Part shown: in pieces, positions 63,663-64,000 of the stretch
Numbering within the stretch: the stretch's first letter is position 1
How the letters are laid out: each line of letters begins with the position of its first letter
Assembly: GCA_902623175.1 (NCBI GenBank)
Contig: CACNSR010000013.1
Coordinates: 1-64,000 of the forward strand
DNA from: Halieaceae bacterium
Lineage (GTDB): Bacteria > Pseudomonadota > Gammaproteobacteria > Pseudomonadales > Halieaceae
Direction of reading: 5' to 3'
DNA: 64,000 nucleotides
Position numbers and translations under genes: made by a program
Notes under the pieces: model-generated
The model's database searches: none
Seen by the model: only the letters and a program-made list of their open reading frames with translations
What the model was told of the DNA's origin: nothing

Positions 63663-64000
63663 TTAGTAGCGATGTAACAGCGGGCGTACGCCAAAGCGCC
63701 GCTCCCGCACCGCGTAGTCAGCCAAGGCAAGATCCAATACGGTCTCGTCGAAATCGGGCCACAGGACTTCGGTAAACCAGAATTCGGCGTAGGCAAACTG
63801 CCACAGCAGGAAATTGGACACGCGTGTCTCGCCCGCCGTGCGAATACAAAGATCCGGGTCAGGCAACTCCGCCGTAGCGAGTCGCTGTGAGATCGTGTCT
63901 TCATTAATATCATCGGGCAATATCTTACCCGAGGCTACATCTCGGGCGAGGGATTGGGTAACTTGCGTCACATCCCAGCGACCACCATAGTCCAGCGCCA
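63663..64000 (-). CDS. uppS: Undecaprenyl diphosphate synthase, C-terminal part (truncated by window edge)
   Basis: This prenyltransferase makes the C55 lipid carrier used for peptidoglycan and O-antigen synthesis. Only the C-terminal portion lies in the window; the frame runs off the right edge, so the start is not seen. The visible part includes YGGRWDV and the later family blocks RTAGETRVSNFLLWQFAYAEF-type and WPDFDE, which match UppS. The 5' half including the FPP-binding DGNGRWA motif must lie beyond 64000. Confidence 0.95.
   Translation of the reverse strand, partial: ALDYGGRWDVTQVTQSLARDVASGKILPDDINEDTISQRLATAELPDPDLCIRTAGETRVSNFLLWQFAYAEFWFTEVLWPDFDETVLDLALADYAVRERRFGVRPLLHRY

Noticed and set aside
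1-64000. CRISPR arrays, tRNA/rRNA genes, insertion sequences, prophage genes
   Set aside because: None found: no regularly spaced repeats, no tRNA T-loop-like cloverleaf sequences, and no transposase or phage proteins among the coding frames.

Overview
The window is a chromosomal segment of a Gram-negative gammaproteobacterium, most likely a marine heterotroph of the OM60/NOR5 (Halieaceae) kind. The evidence is the gene order alaS-lysC-csrA, the lipid A/outer-membrane block uppS-cdsA-dxr-rseP-bamA-skp-lpxD-fabZ-lpxA-lpxB-rnhB-dnaE, two TonB-dependent receptors, and many CoA-linked catabolic genes. The genus-level placement is inference. I see no tRNA, rRNA, CRISPR array, insertion sequence or prophage.

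Region 1 (1-7.6 kb) is housekeeping. csrA, lysC, alaS, a HIT protein, a Trm112-like protein and an M23 peptidase lie on the minus strand; greB and a bfd-bfr iron-storage pair lie on the plus strand. A Fur box precedes bfd.

Region 2 (7.7-14.4 kb) is an iron-type operon read right to left: a DUF4856-like lipoprotein with calcium-binding-type repeats, an imelysin-like protein, a TonB-dependent receptor and a sterol-desaturase-family membrane hydroxylase. A Fur box lies upstream of it, and a strong hairpin terminator lies between its first and second genes. A 40-codon ORF with a strong Shine-Dalgarno lies on the other side of the Fur box.

Region 3 (14.4-48.7 kb) is a large accessory catabolic island. 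It holds three family III CoA-transferases, a second TonB receptor, an acyl-CoA ligase, an SDR, a methyltransferase coupled to a coiled-coil protein, a RutA-like flavin monooxygenase, a split MaoC dehydratase pair, a HyuA/HyuB pair, an alpha/beta-hydrolase without its nucleophile serine, three isochorismatase-type hydrolases, a DMT transporter, a TauD-type dioxygenase, a crotonase, an MmgE/PrpD protein, a CitE-like lyase, a GntR/UTRA regulator, a MaoC hydratase, an acyl-CoA dehydrogenase, a nitroreductase, an HMG-CoA-lyase-type enzyme and an orphan AceE-type E1. The main discovery is a palindrome, core TGTCCGGACA, repeated in the intergenic regions before many of these genes, including the GntR gene itself. 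This suggests one dispersed GntR regulon spanning about 26 kb. Its MmgE/PrpD, lyase, MaoC, dehydrogenase and CoA-transferase members resemble an itaconate/C5-dicarboxylate degradation module.

Region 4 (48.7-64 kb) is the conserved replication/envelope block on the minus strand. It starts with a DUF1244 protein and an unusual lipoprotein-type Nudix hydrolase, then runs to a truncated uppS at the window edge. bamA is broken by one extra G in a G8 tract; this is either a sequence error or a real frameshift.
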